This document shows, in pieces, positions 12,001 to 19,735 of a stretch of 34,472 nucleotides of DNA. Positions within the stretch are counted from its first letter, which is position 1, and every line of letters starts with the position of its first letter. This DNA comes from Aquincolibacterium sp964606385. Its GTDB lineage: Bacteria; Omnitrophota; Omnitrophia; Omnitrophales; Aquincolibacteriaceae. Made by a program: the position numbers and the translations under genes. The stretch is taken from NCBI GenBank assembly GCA_964606385.1, contig CAZSFZ010000023.1:1-34472 (forward strand), written 5' to 3'. Under the pieces are notes generated by a model, which saw only the letters and a program-made list of their open reading frames with translations, made no database searches and had not been told where the DNA came from.

Positions 12001-12442
12001 TCCGCTTGAGGTCTTCCACGATCGCGCGGTTCGCTTCAGGAAATTCCTTGAAAAGGTCCAGATACTCGGGATGAAGTTCTCCGGCCGCGCCTTCGAGCCC
12101 CACAAAAAGCGCCGGAGATTTCGATCCCAGATAATGCAGGATCCCTGCCACGTTCGCCTGTCCCTCAGGATTCGCGTGAGCATCCTGGATAAGGACGACA
12201 AAGTCTTGGGCCGGTGTGCCCGCGGAGGGATTCCAAAGAGAGATCAGTGAACCTAGCTCGGAAGGCATTGCATAGAGATCGCGGAGAAATTCGGCCTTCC
12301 CGGAAACCCTGTCCAAAGCCGGGGCTCCTGAAGCAGCAAAGGCTTGGGACGGACTCCCGACGAGCGTGGTCACCGTAAAGGCAATGGCCACAAACATAGA
12401 GATTCCCCGAAGCATTGCAGATCTCATGCTAGTAGTTGTCAT
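1..12442 (-). CDS. Giant exported multidomain protein, 3' end beyond window (SNF2 helicase, HAD, PTS EI-like and GlnD-like domains)
   Basis: After removing the artefactual 155 bp at the gap, one frame stays open from 12442 to the window edge (4,095 residues visible, no stop). Domains by residue: signal peptide 1-36 (cleavage after AFA); ChaN/EreA-like domain with QDAHAN (86-91) and GGFHT (527-531); five ~114-residue repeats about 715-1285; an Ig-like beta segment about 1345-1400; SNF2 ATPase with EQGLGKT (1565-1571), DEAH (1662-1665), a TATPF motif and QAEDRAHRI (2001-2009); two copies of a helical module; HAD-like domain with DLDDT (2489-2493) and MVGDHLKAD; PTS enzyme I-like domain about 2817-3615 (His3199, Arg3310, Arg3368, Cys3584); then a GlnD-like central and HD-type region. 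Linkers carry seven R-[SA]-E-x-R motifs. No Shine-Dalgarno precedes the ATG; a second ATG at 12427 gives a neater signal peptide. The overall function is unknown. The helicase and EI calls are strong, HAD fair, GlnD-like moderate. Confidence 0.85.
5049..5693 (-). repeat. Two diverged copies of a ~60-residue helical module in the giant gene
   Basis: Copy A (5511-5693) and copy B (5049-5240) align over about 60 residues: a hydrophobic start, then a D/N-rich turn (KGDL versus DGNV), an AR-x(4)-R-L/N-L-I-x-E segment, and an ending MGLLD versus IGMLD. Each copy is preceded by an R-S-E-[MI]-R motif (5859-5873 and 5367-5381). Both are predicted to be alpha-helical. No known family is recognised. Confidence 0.6.
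8435..10291 (-). repeat. Five tandem ~114-residue coding repeats inside the giant gene
   Basis: Tyr codons of the YSR anchor lie at 10282, 9785, 9446, 9104 and 8762. After correcting the gap the spacing is 342, 339, 342 and 342 bp. Each unit reads roughly YSR, D-[IV]-T-x-[LF]-L, a variable ~27-residue stretch containing LPxxF and PxG, then CDR, EWRLRF and EKEWVVT. The backbone is almost identical at DNA level in units 1-3 (for example 9139-9298 and 9481-9640 are the same), while the variable stretch differs in every unit. I do not recognise the fold. The copy number is uncertain because the assembly gap falls inside the array at a 55-mer shared by several units. Confidence 0.9.
9894..10103. 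other. Assembly gap 1 with 55-bp duplicated flanks
   Basis: Bases 9894-9948 and 10049-10103 are identical 55-mers on either side of 100 N (9949-10048). Joining 9948 directly to 10104 keeps the giant frame open and gives a repeat spacing of 342 bp, equal to the other units. The shared 55-mer also occurs in repeat units 2 and 3, so the order and number of units at this point are not certain. Confidence 0.9.
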
Positions 12443-12539
12443 ATTTTTATATTGTTTTTGTTTTATTGGATTCAGGAAACAACCTTGAAAGATGAACAGA
12501 CTTTAAGGACTTTTTTTCAAGATTTATAATCCTAGAAGA

Positions 12540-12569
12540 AGTATAGCCGTTGAAAGCGTATTCTGTCAA
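12540..12569 (-). promoter_or_regulatory. Sigma70-type promoter of the giant gene
   Basis: On the minus strand TTGACA (12569-12564) is followed after 18 bp by TATACT (12545-12540). The predicted transcript starts near 12533, leaving an untranslated leader of about 90 nt before the ATG at 12442. The leader end is A/T-rich and lacks a Shine-Dalgarno site. Confidence 0.65.
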
Positions 12570-12585
12570 ATTTGCAAAACATCAT

Positions 12586-12609
12586 TAACCATTATAAATA
12601 ATAAGGTTA
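12586..12609. promoter_or_regulatory. Inverted repeat upstream of the giant-gene promoter
   Basis: Outer arms TAACC / GGTTA and inner arms ATTAT / ATAAT form an imperfect palindrome about 17 bp upstream of the -35 box, where an activator could bind. AT-rich DNA makes chance palindromes common, so this is tentative. Confidence 0.3.
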
Positions 12610-12816
12610 CAGTGTTTTTTCTTATTTTTCATTCTTTTAAAAAATTATCACGAAAAATGCGGTTAAAAACACTGCGGCGATACCTCTCCAAAATATCCGA
12701 AAATCCTTTATCCCCTGCCGCCGATACTCTCAAAAATCGGTCCTGCTACGCGTCCAATGTCCAAACCATAACACCGCTCAACCTGACGCGTGAGATGCCG
12801 ACAATGAACTTATTAG

Positions 12817-12845
12817 CTGACAAAATGCGGCAGCGCCCCTACAAT
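12817..12845 (+). promoter_or_regulatory. Sigma70-type promoter of the PAS histidine kinase gene
   Basis: CTGACA (12817-12822), a 17-bp spacer and TACAAT (12840-12845) lie about 41 bp upstream of the ATG at 12887. GGAG at 12870-12873 is the ribosome binding site, with a rather long 13-nt spacing. Confidence 0.6.
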
Positions 12846-12886
12846 AGCGGCGCGTTTATTATTTCAAACGGAGTTCATACCTTTCG

Positions 12887-14496
12887 ATGGATAATACCGT
12901 TTCGATCGTTCTAATCCTGATGTTCCTGGCGGTGACCGTTGCGCTCTTCCTGGCGCTCGGGATCGCCAAGAAAAAAGTGCCCGTGGAGGTTTCAACACCG
13001 GCCGCTCCCGGCTCCATCCCCCAAAACCTTGAACAGGACATCAAGCAGAACCTTCCCCTGACGAGTCAGCAGGTCACGGTCCTCTCCAAAAAGATCTCGA
13101 ACTACGTCGCCGCGGAGGTCCAGAAGAAAACCATCGAAAAAACGATGGAGATCAAGCAGCGCTATGAAAAGGTGATCGAGGAAAAGAACAAGGCGATCGA
13201 GCTGGTCGAAAAAGAGGTCAAGGTCGTCAGCGAGAAGTACCAGATGCTCGACGTGTCGTTCAAGGAAATGGGCGAAGAAAAGAAACAGACCGAAGAAGTC
13301 GTCCACTCTATGGCGGAAGGCGTGATCATGGTCAATAAAAAGGGCGAGATCATGCTCATGAACCCGGCGGCTGAAAAACTCCTGGGAGTCAAGAAAGAAG
13401 ACAGGATCGGAAAATCCGTCTTGCATGACCTGAAGGAAGAGCAGTTGGTCAGTTTCGTCCAGGAACCCACCGAGTCGGGCAAAAGCAAAGAGGTCGTGAT
13501 CCAGAGTCAGAATGATCAGACCAAAAAAGTTCTCTTGGCCAGCAACGCCGTCATCGAAAGTGAGGATGGCAAGACCGTCGGTTTTGTCTCGGTCATCTCC
13601 GACGTCACAAANNNNNNNNNNNNNNNNNNNNNNNNNNNNNNNNNNNNNNNNNNNNNNNNNNNNNNNNNNNNNNNNNNNNNNNNNNNNNNNNNNNNNNNNN
13701 NNNNNNNNNNNAAAGTGAGGATGGCAAGACCGTCGGTTTTGTCTCGGTCATCTCCGACGTCACAAAACAGAAGGAACTCGAGAACCTCAAGAACGAGTTC
13801 CTCGCGAACGTTTCTCATGACCTCCGGACCCCGATCACCTGCATCCGCGGCGCGCTCCAGCTGCTCTGCGACCCGGCGGCCAGCCAGCTCAACCCCACTC
13901 AGGAAAAATTCGCCAAACTCGCGCTCAATAATATCGAACGCCTTTCGCGCCTGATCAACGACCTGCTGGACATCACAAAACTCGAATCGAAAAAATTTAC
14001 GATCAAACCCGTCCCGTTCCGGATCGACGAATTGATCCAGTCCCTTTCCGCCGAATTCGGGGCCTGGAGCAAGTCCAAGGATATCAAGGTCATCGCCGAT
14101 ATAAACGAACCTCTTGAGATCGAAGCCGACAAGGACCGTATCAGCCAGGTCCTTTCGAACCTGATCGGCAATGCCATGAAATTCACGCCCAACGGCGGGA
14201 CGGTCACAGTTTGCGGAAAGCGGACCCAGGACGGTTCCAGGGTCGAGATCGGCGTCCGGGACACAGGCCCGGGTATCGCGAAAGCGGATTTTCAGAAGCT
14301 CTTCCAGAAGTTCTCACGCGTGGAATCGAAAGCCATTCAGGGTATCAGCGGCACAGGGCTCGGGCTTTCGATCGCCAAGGAGATCGTGGAATTGCACGGC
14401 GGGCGCATCTGGGTCGACAGCGAAGAAGGCAAGGGAAGTTACTTCGCCTTCGAATTACCGGTCAAATTCGCGGTCAGCAGCGCCCCCCAGCCCTGA
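12887..14496 (+). CDS. Membrane-anchored PAS sensor histidine kinase
   Basis: The corrected product is 484 residues, obtained by removing 100 N and one 55-bp copy at 13612-13766. It has one N-terminal transmembrane helix (about 5-27), a charged coiled coil (about 60-135), a PAS domain (about 136-240), a HisKA domain with the phospho-acceptor His259 in VSHDLRTP, and a HATPase domain with DTGPGI and GTGLGLSIAKE. No extracellular sensor domain is visible, so the signal is probably sensed by the cytoplasmic PAS domain. The organisation resembles the PhoR/WalK type. No response regulator gene is adjacent, so it is an orphan kinase here. It runs divergently from the giant gene and ends 47 bp from the convergent uup gene. 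As printed, the frame after the gap is shifted and gives a false C-terminus at 13954. Confidence 0.9.
13557..13766. other. Assembly gap 2 with 55-bp duplicated flanks
   Basis: Bases 13557-13611 and 13712-13766 are identical 55-mers around 100 N (13612-13711). Merging them links the PAS end directly to the HisKA domain of the kinase in one frame, so probably no sequence is missing. Confidence 0.92.
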
Positions 14497-14543
14497 TCCC
14501 GCCGTCGTTTTTTGACGCGGTCACGGCATCCCTCGTAAAGGCT

Positions 14544-16582
14544 CTACTTTCCCGTTTTTTCTAAAGACTCCCAACGGTCATACATCTGAGCAAGCTCGGC
14601 TGAATACGCCTCCGCTTGTAATTTAATGCGGGAGATCTCCTTGGGATCTTTTTGATAAAAGCCGGGCTCGGCCATCCGCTGATAAAGCTCTTCCTGCGCC
14701 GCTTCGACTTTCTCGATCTTCTTCAGCAAGGCTTTCAGTTCACGTTGTTCTGCGGAGGCAGTTCCCGGCATGTTGGGGTCCTTACCGGGAATGGTGGATT
14801 TTTTAGGCGTCGTCATCTTTAATTCGGGGTTCACCCTCCGTTGGCTCAACCAGTCGTCGTAACCTCCCGGATACTCCCGCACGACGCCTCTGCCCTCCAT
14901 CGCTAGGGTCGACGTCACCACGTTATTCAGGAAGGAGCGGTCATGACTCACCAAAAGCACCGTTCCCGGATATTCGACGAGAAGCTCCTCGAGCAGCTCC
15001 AGGGTTTCCACGTCCAGGTCGTTCGTGGGCTCATCCATCACGAGCAGATTGGCGGGTTTCGCGAAAAGCCTCGCGAGAAAAAGACGGTTCCGCTCTCCGC
15101 CCGAAAGCACCTTCACGGGGGTCCGGGCCCGGTCGGGGGAAAAAAGAAAATCCTGCAGGTAGCCGATGATGTTTTTGGCCTTGCCGTTCACGATCACGGT
15201 ATCTCCGGATTCGCTCACATTTTGAGCGACCGTTTTTTCAAGATCGAGCTGTTCACGCAGCTGATCATAATAAGCGATCTCAAGGCCGGTCCCGACATGC
15301 ACGGATCCTTTCTGAGGCTCGATCTGTCCCAAGAGGAGCCGCAGGAGCGTCGTTTTGCCGCACCCGTTCGGCCCGATCACGCCGATCTTGTCCCCCCGCA
15401 TGATCTTGATCGAAAAATCACGGATAAGCTCCGTACCGCCGTAACCATGACTGATGTGATGGACTTTCGCGACCAAGTGCCCGGAGGGTTCCGTCACCTG
15501 GGCTTTCATGCGGACTTTCCCGATCTCGCGCCGCTCGGCACGCTTCTGGGCCCTTAGCCGTTCAAGCGCCACCACACGGCCCTGGTTCCGGGTGCGGCGC
15601 GCCTTGATGCCCTGGCGGATCCAGACCTCCTCCTTCTCCAGTTTTTTCTCAAACCGCGCGCGTTCCGCCTCTTCCGCGTCCAATGCCATCTGCTTACGTT
15701 CCAGAAAGGTCGGGTAGTCACAGGCCCAGCTGAAAAGCCGCCCCCGGTCCAGCTCCACGATCCGCGTCGCGAGATGCGTCATAAAGGTCCGGTCATGCGT
15801 GACGAAGAACAGGGTTCCCGGATAACTTTTAAGAAATCCTTCCAGCCAATCGATCGATTCGATGTCCAGGTGGTTGGTCGGCTCATCCAGCAGAAGGATC
15901 TCGGGTTTCAGGATCAGGGCCCGGGCCAAAAGCGCCCGTTTTTTCTGGCNNNNNNNNNNNNNNNNNNNNNNNNNNNNNNNNNNNNNNNNNNNNNNNNNNN
16001 NNNNNNNNNNNNNNNNNNNNNNNNNNNNNNNNNNNNNNNNNNNNNNNNNAGGATCTCGGGTTTCAGGATCAGGGCCCGGGCCAAAAGCGCCCGTTTTTTC
16101 TGGCCGCCCGAAAGCGCCTCGAATTGGCTTTCCGGGTCCAACTTGACGTGAGAGATCACTTCTTCGACCTCGCGGTTCGTTTCCCACCCTTGGGTGTGAT
16201 CCATTTCGGCCTGAAGGTCGCCGAGCTGCTTCATGAGCTGATCCGAATATTCGGTCTGAAGGCGGTGGCTCACGTGATGATAATCGCTTAAAAGTTTCAC
16301 GCGATCGCCCAACCCGGAAAGCACAAGATCGAACACATTGCCCGAGATGCCCGAAGGGACTTCTTGCGGCAGGTGTGTGACCCGGATGCCCTTTTGGTAG
16401 ATTACCTTCCCGGCATCCGGCTGTAAATGACCGGCCATCACTTTCATGAGCGTGGTTTTCCCCACGCCGTTACGCCCCAGCAGGGCAACGCGCTCCCCTT
16501 CCTCCAGCTGGAGATTCATCTGGTCAAAAAGAGGCGGCCCCCCATAAGCCAATGTGATGTCCTGCAGACTGATCAGCGCCAT
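14544..16582 (-). CDS. uup: ABC-F ATPase, Uup type
   Basis: The corrected length is 627 residues (155 bp removed at 15950-16104), close to the ~635 residues of E. coli Uup. ABC domain 1 has Walker A GRNGVGKTT, signature LSGGQKKR and Walker B LLLDEPTNHLD. Domain 2 has GPNGCGKTT, LSGGERNR and LLVMDEPTNDLD. A lysine/arginine-rich linker separates them. The C-terminal ~70 residues form the coiled coil typical of Uup, which in that family contributes to DNA and ribosome binding. There are no membrane segments; ABC-F proteins act in the cytoplasm on ribosomes. It is the last gene of a seven-gene leftward run and is preceded by an AAAGAGA-like ribosome site. Other ABC-F subfamilies (EttA, YheS) fit less well because of the coiled-coil tail. 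Confidence 0.92.
15895..16104. other. Assembly gap 3 with 55-bp duplicated flanks
   Basis: Bases 15895-15949 and 16050-16104 are identical 55-mers around 100 N (15950-16049). Merging them restores the first ABC domain of Uup, with the Walker B motif directly after the signature motif as expected. Confidence 0.92.
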
Positions 16583-16651
16583 TTTGATCTCTTTGCGTGG
16601 AATTTCCGGAACAACCGGGTCGTTAAATGACCCGCTCCTTCTGTTTTTTTG

Positions 16652-16921
16652 TCATTCACTCGCGCTATGTTCCCGCGGAGGCTTGGAGGATGCGCAAAAA
16701 CGTTTTTTAAAGATCCTCACATAAAGCGATTCGACCTTCGCCCTGGCCCAGGGAGTTTGCCTCAAGAACCTCAGGCTGGAAGTCATCGTGGGATCAAAGA
16801 GAAAACAGCGGACCGGAATAGTGGCCCCGAGCCCTTTCCATCCCAGCTGCTCGACCAGCCGTTCCAGGATCACCTTAAGCGTGACGCCGTGCAATGGATC
16901 TTCAAGATTCTGATGCGGCAT
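16652..16921 (-). CDS. VF530-family protein (DUF2132)
   Basis: This 89-residue protein matches the small VF530/DUF2132 family: LHGVTLK near the start, LVEQLGW, the IPVRCF segment, DPTMTSSLRFLR and TPWARAKVE. The family is a compact helical fold suggested to bind DNA; its role is not known. The C-terminal ~20 residues are basic and look disordered. AGGTG lies 6 nt before the ATG. It sits between the phosphatase gene (104 bp upstream) and uup (69 bp downstream) on the same strand. Confidence 0.85.
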   Translation of the reverse strand: MPHQNLEDPLHGVTLKVILERLVEQLGWKGLGATIPVRCFLFDPTMTSSLRFLRQTPWARAKVESLYVRIFKKRFCASSKPPREHSASE

Positions 16922-16973
16922 AATTCACCTGTGATCTTATTGGATCCGCATGGTCCCCGGCCCATGACATGAA

Positions 16974-16994
16974 CTCCGGATGCGGCACCCGGAG
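16974..16994. other. Hairpin without T-run between the phosphatase gene and DUF2132
   Basis: CTCCGG and CCGGAG form a perfect 6-bp stem with a 9-nt loop downstream of the phosphatase stop. No T-run follows on either strand, so it is not a standard terminator. It could be an mRNA processing or stability element. Confidence 0.3.
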
Positions 16995-17025
16995 ACGCGG
17001 ATCGGGAGAAGAAAAATCTGATTTT

Positions 17026-18402
17026 TTAAAAACGCCGGACACTCAGGATGGTGAGATCATCCTGCAACGCCAAGCCGGCGAGAAAATCCGTCAGATCCGC
17101 ATGAAGGGCATCAATGAACGCCTGGCCTTCGAGTTTGGCGTGACGGATCACAGCCTGGATCAAACGGTCCGCGCCGAACATTTCTCCATCGGCCCGTTTC
17201 GCTTCCGTGATCCCGTCCGTATACACCACAAGCCGGTCCCCCGGTTCAAGCTGGATGGCCTGGGCCTCCGGATACGATTGTCCCGGCATCACGCCCAGCG
17301 GCACCCCGTGAGCCTTGATCTGGTCCACCTTGCTCGATGCCGCATGCATCAGAAGCGCCGGACAATGCCCGGCCGACATGATCTTGACCTGTCCTTTTTC
17401 TTCGTCGATCAGGGCGCCCACAAAAGTCACATAGCGAGAACCCCGTGTATCCTCGGACAAACGCTCGTTCAACCGGCTCATGAAACCCGCAAGATCCCGG
17501 TCCTGGGGAAGATCCGCCCGCACGTAGGCCCGGCAGGACGCGATCAAAAGGGCCGGGCCGAGCCCGTGGCCCGTCGCGTCCCCTAACATGACAAATCCGT
17601 CCCTGGAAGGCAGTCGGCACCAATCGTAATAATCCCCGCCGGTCTCTGTCGCGGGTTTGCACCACCCCACCACCTCAAAGCCCGGGATATTCAGCTTTTC
17701 TTTCGGAAAAAGCGTCTGCTGGATCTCACGCGCGATCTTCAGTTCTTTTTGCAAAAGCTCCGTCCGGCTTCGAAGGTCCATGGCTTCCAGGGCCTCGATC
17801 ACATGACGGCGCAGTTCGCCGCTGACGAACGCGGCCACGCAGCCCGTAAGGAACAGAAACGCAGGATAGGTGACGAGAAGCGGAATGAACAGAGGCTCGA
17901 CCCCGCCGATCTTACGGACCGCCGCCAGGATCACGGCCGCGTGACCCGCCGCGGCAAGCCCTCCGAAGAGCAGGCTCAATTTCGGGCTGAGCCGCAGGAT
18001 ATTGGCAGCGATAAAGATCCCATAAAGCAGCAGCGCCGGCGCCGCGATCAGCTGCAGCGGCGGGGCCGGGATCGATAGAACAAGGCAGAAAAGAGCGAAA
18101 GTCGGGACCGACGATTCCGCGACCACCCCCAGGATCCAATACCAGGACGGCAGAAGCCGCCCGACCCGATTGGCCCGGTGTACGATCCAAAGATTCGCCA
18201 TTACGTAGATCACGACCACGCCGATCATCTTAAGCGCGTTAACAAATACCGCGCCCTGGATCACCTTCCCGCCGGCAAAATGGCGGGCGAACGTGACGAG
18301 CAGCAAAACCCCGAGGATCCCGCAAAGCAGCAAAAGACGTTTGATCTCGCTTTTCTGGTTCGCCAGGCGGAAGGTTCGGAGTTCGTTCGTGATCGGCACC
18401 AT
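17026..18402 (-). CDS. Membrane PP2C/SpoIIE-type serine phosphatase (RsbU-like)
   Basis: The product is 458 residues. The start at 18402 is chosen because AAGGA precedes it by 10 nt and it does not overlap the pyruvate kinase gene; an upstream in-frame ATG at 18558 lies inside that gene. About six transmembrane helices (about residues 22-210) form an integral membrane sensor. A short helical linker follows (ending REIQQTLFPKE), then a SpoIIE/PPM phosphatase domain with the metal-binding motifs GGDYYD, GDATGHG and TDGITEA and a C-terminal QDDLTILSVRR. In this family the domain dephosphorylates an anti-sigma-factor antagonist in partner-switching pathways. No antagonist or anti-sigma gene is nearby, so the partner is unknown. 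Confidence 0.88.
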   Translation of the reverse strand: MVPITNELRTFRLANQKSEIKRLLLLCGILGVLLLVTFARHFAGGKVIQGAVFVNALKMIGVVVIYVMANLWIVHRANRVGRLLPSWYWILGVVAESSVPTFALFCLVLSIPAPPLQLIAAPALLLYGIFIAANILRLSPKLSLLFGGLAAAGHAAVILAAVRKIGGVEPLFIPLLVTYPAFLFLTGCVAAFVSGELRRHVIEALEAMDLRSRTELLQKELKIAREIQQTLFPKEKLNIPGFEVVGWCKPATETGGDYYDWCRLPSRDGFVMLGDATGHGLGPALLIASCRAYVRADLPQDRDLAGFMSRLNERLSEDTRGSRYVTFVGALIDEEKGQVKIMSAGHCPALLMHAASSKVDQIKAHGVPLGVMPGQSYPEAQAIQLEPGDRLVVYTDGITEAKRADGEMFGADRLIQAVIRHAKLEGQAFIDALHADLTDFLAGLALQDDLTILSVRRF

Positions 18403-18433
18403 GGTATTCAGTTCCTTGCTTTTTTCTACTTTT

Positions 18434-19696
18434 TTATTCCCCAACACGCATGAACTCGATCCGGTGGTTCGCTCCGGGATTTTTTTCGGAAGGACCCGCC
18501 ACGAGCATCGCGATACGGCCCTGGATCTTGTGTTCATGCAGCCAGGCCTTCGCGACATCCCGCCAGGAATCCGGNNNNNNNNNNNNNNNNNNNNNNNNNN
18601 NNNNNNNNNNNNNNNNNNNNNNNNNNNNNNNNNNNNNNNNNNNNNNNNNNNNNNNNNNNNNNNNNNNNNNNNNNGGCCGGTGCGTTTCCGTGTACTCCGC
18701 GATCTTCGCGAGCATCGCGACCGATTCCTCGGGATATTTTCCCATCGCCGATTCTCCGGAGAGCATCACACAATCGGTCCCGTCCAGGATCGCGTTCGCC
18801 ACATCCGTGGCTTCGGCGCGCGTCGGCAAACGGCTTGAAACCATGGATTCAAGCATTTGAGTCGCCGTAATGACAGGCTTCCCGGCCTGGCTCGCCTTCG
18901 CAATGATCTGTTTTTGCAGGATGGCCATTTCCTCGATCGGGACTTCGACGCCGAGATCGCCCCGGGCCACCATGATCCCGTCCGTAGCCTTCAGGATCTC
19001 ATCGAAATGCTCCAAGGCATCCGATCGTTCGATCTTGGCGATAATGAAAGGTTGTTTGCCGAAAACCCTGGCGGCTTCGCGCACGGCTTCAATATCGGCC
19101 GCGCTTTCCACAAAAGATTGGCTGACCGCGTCCACTCCGTTTTTAAGCGCAAATTCAAGGCATGCGCGGTCATGATCCGTAAACGCACTGATCCCGAGAT
19201 CGATCCCCGGAAGATTCAAACCCTTCCTGGAACGGAGTTCTCCGCCTACCACCACTTTGCAATGAACGTCCTTCCCTGAAACGCTTTCGACCAGAAGCTG
19301 GACAAGGCCGTCGTTCAGGAAGAGCCGGTTCCCCGGCTTCACGACCTTGGGCAGACGTTCGAAACTCATGGAGACGCGCTGGGCATTCCCCGTGATCTCA
19401 TCGCTTGTCAGCGTAAAAAGGTCCCCGGGCTTCAGTAATATGGGCTCGGGATCGATCTTCCCGAGACGCATCTTGGGCCCCGGAAGGTCCGCCATAATAA
19501 CCACGCGCTGACCGGCGGCCTTTTCGGCGGCGCGGATGCGGGCGATGCTTGCCGCATGACCGGAAAAATCCCCGTGGGAGAAATTGAGGCGTGCGATGCT
19601 CAGACCCGCGCGGATCAGGCGCTCCAGCATCTCCGGCGAATCCGACGCCGGTCCGATCGTCGCGACGATCTTGGTTTTATGTTTTCGGAGTTCCAT
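18434..19696 (-). CDS. pyk: Pyruvate kinase, interrupted by an unresolved gap
   Basis: It catalyses the last step of glycolysis, PEP + ADP to pyruvate + ATP. Visible family motifs are TKIVATIGPAS, RLNFSHGD, MADLPGPKMRLG, IIAKIER, MVARGDLGVE (active-site region) and TATQMLESM, then DCVMLSGESAMGKYPEE. ATG at 19696 is chosen because GGGAGGG lies a few nt upstream; the frame opens at 19726. The gap at 18575-18674 removes most of the C-terminal domain: by comparison with E. coli PykF, roughly 95-100 residues (~290 bp) are missing between the AEYTE segment and the final ~40 residues. The end (GPSEKNPGANHRIEFMRV) matches the usual G-x-TN-x-I-x-V ending. It is 39 bp after the DUF3313-like gene and 31 bp before the phosphatase. 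Confidence 0.93.
   Translation of the reverse strand: MELRKHKTKIVATIGPASDSPEMLERLIRAGLSIARLNFSHGDFSGHAASIARIRAAEKAAGQRVVIMADLPGPKMRLGKIDPEPILLKPGDLFTLTSDEITGNAQRVSMSFERLPKVVKPGNRLFLNDGLVQLLVESVSGKDVHCKVVVGGELRSRKGLNLPGIDLGISAFTDHDRACLEFALKNGVDAVSQSFVESAADIEAVREAARVFGKQPFIIAKIERSDALEHFDEILKATDGIMVARGDLGVEVPIEEMAILQKQIIAKASQAGKPVITATQMLESMVSSRLPTRAEATDVANAILDGTDCVMLSGESAMGKYPEESVAMLAKIAEYTETHRXXXXXXXXXXXXXXXXXXXXXXXXXXXXXXXXXXPDSWRDVAKAWLHEHKIQGRIAMLVAGPSEKNPGANHRIEFMRVGE
18575..18674. other. Assembly gap 4, true missing sequence
   Basis: 100 N without duplicated flanks, unlike the other three gaps. The missing protein segment corresponds to the C-terminal regulatory domain of pyruvate kinase, so the real length is likely near 290 bp rather than 100. 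Confidence 0.85.
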
Positions 19697-19735
19697 AACG
19701 CCCTCCCTTGATTGATGATGGGGCAAATCCCGGAT

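Larger units (their letters stand above)
12443..12886. other. 444-bp AT-rich divergent spacer
   Basis: This non-coding stretch separates the giant gene (leftward) from the histidine kinase (rightward). It is distinctly more AT-rich than its neighbours. It holds a promoter for each gene and one inverted repeat, listed separately. I found no convincing small gene or RNA gene in it. Confidence 0.7.

Noticed and set aside
9920..12442. An 840-residue protein ending at 9920
   Set aside because: The stop is reached only because the 100-N gap plus a duplicated 55-mer shifts the frame. The merged sequence continues openly to the left edge.
12887..13954. A 355-residue kinase fragment ending at 13954
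   Set aside because: The part after the N-gap is out of frame; the merged frame carries HisKA and HATPase domains and ends at 14496.
18402..18558. N-terminal extension of the SpoIIE-type phosphatase to 18558
   Set aside because: It would overlap the pyruvate kinase coding end and the extra residues look random; the ATG at 18402 has a good ribosome site.
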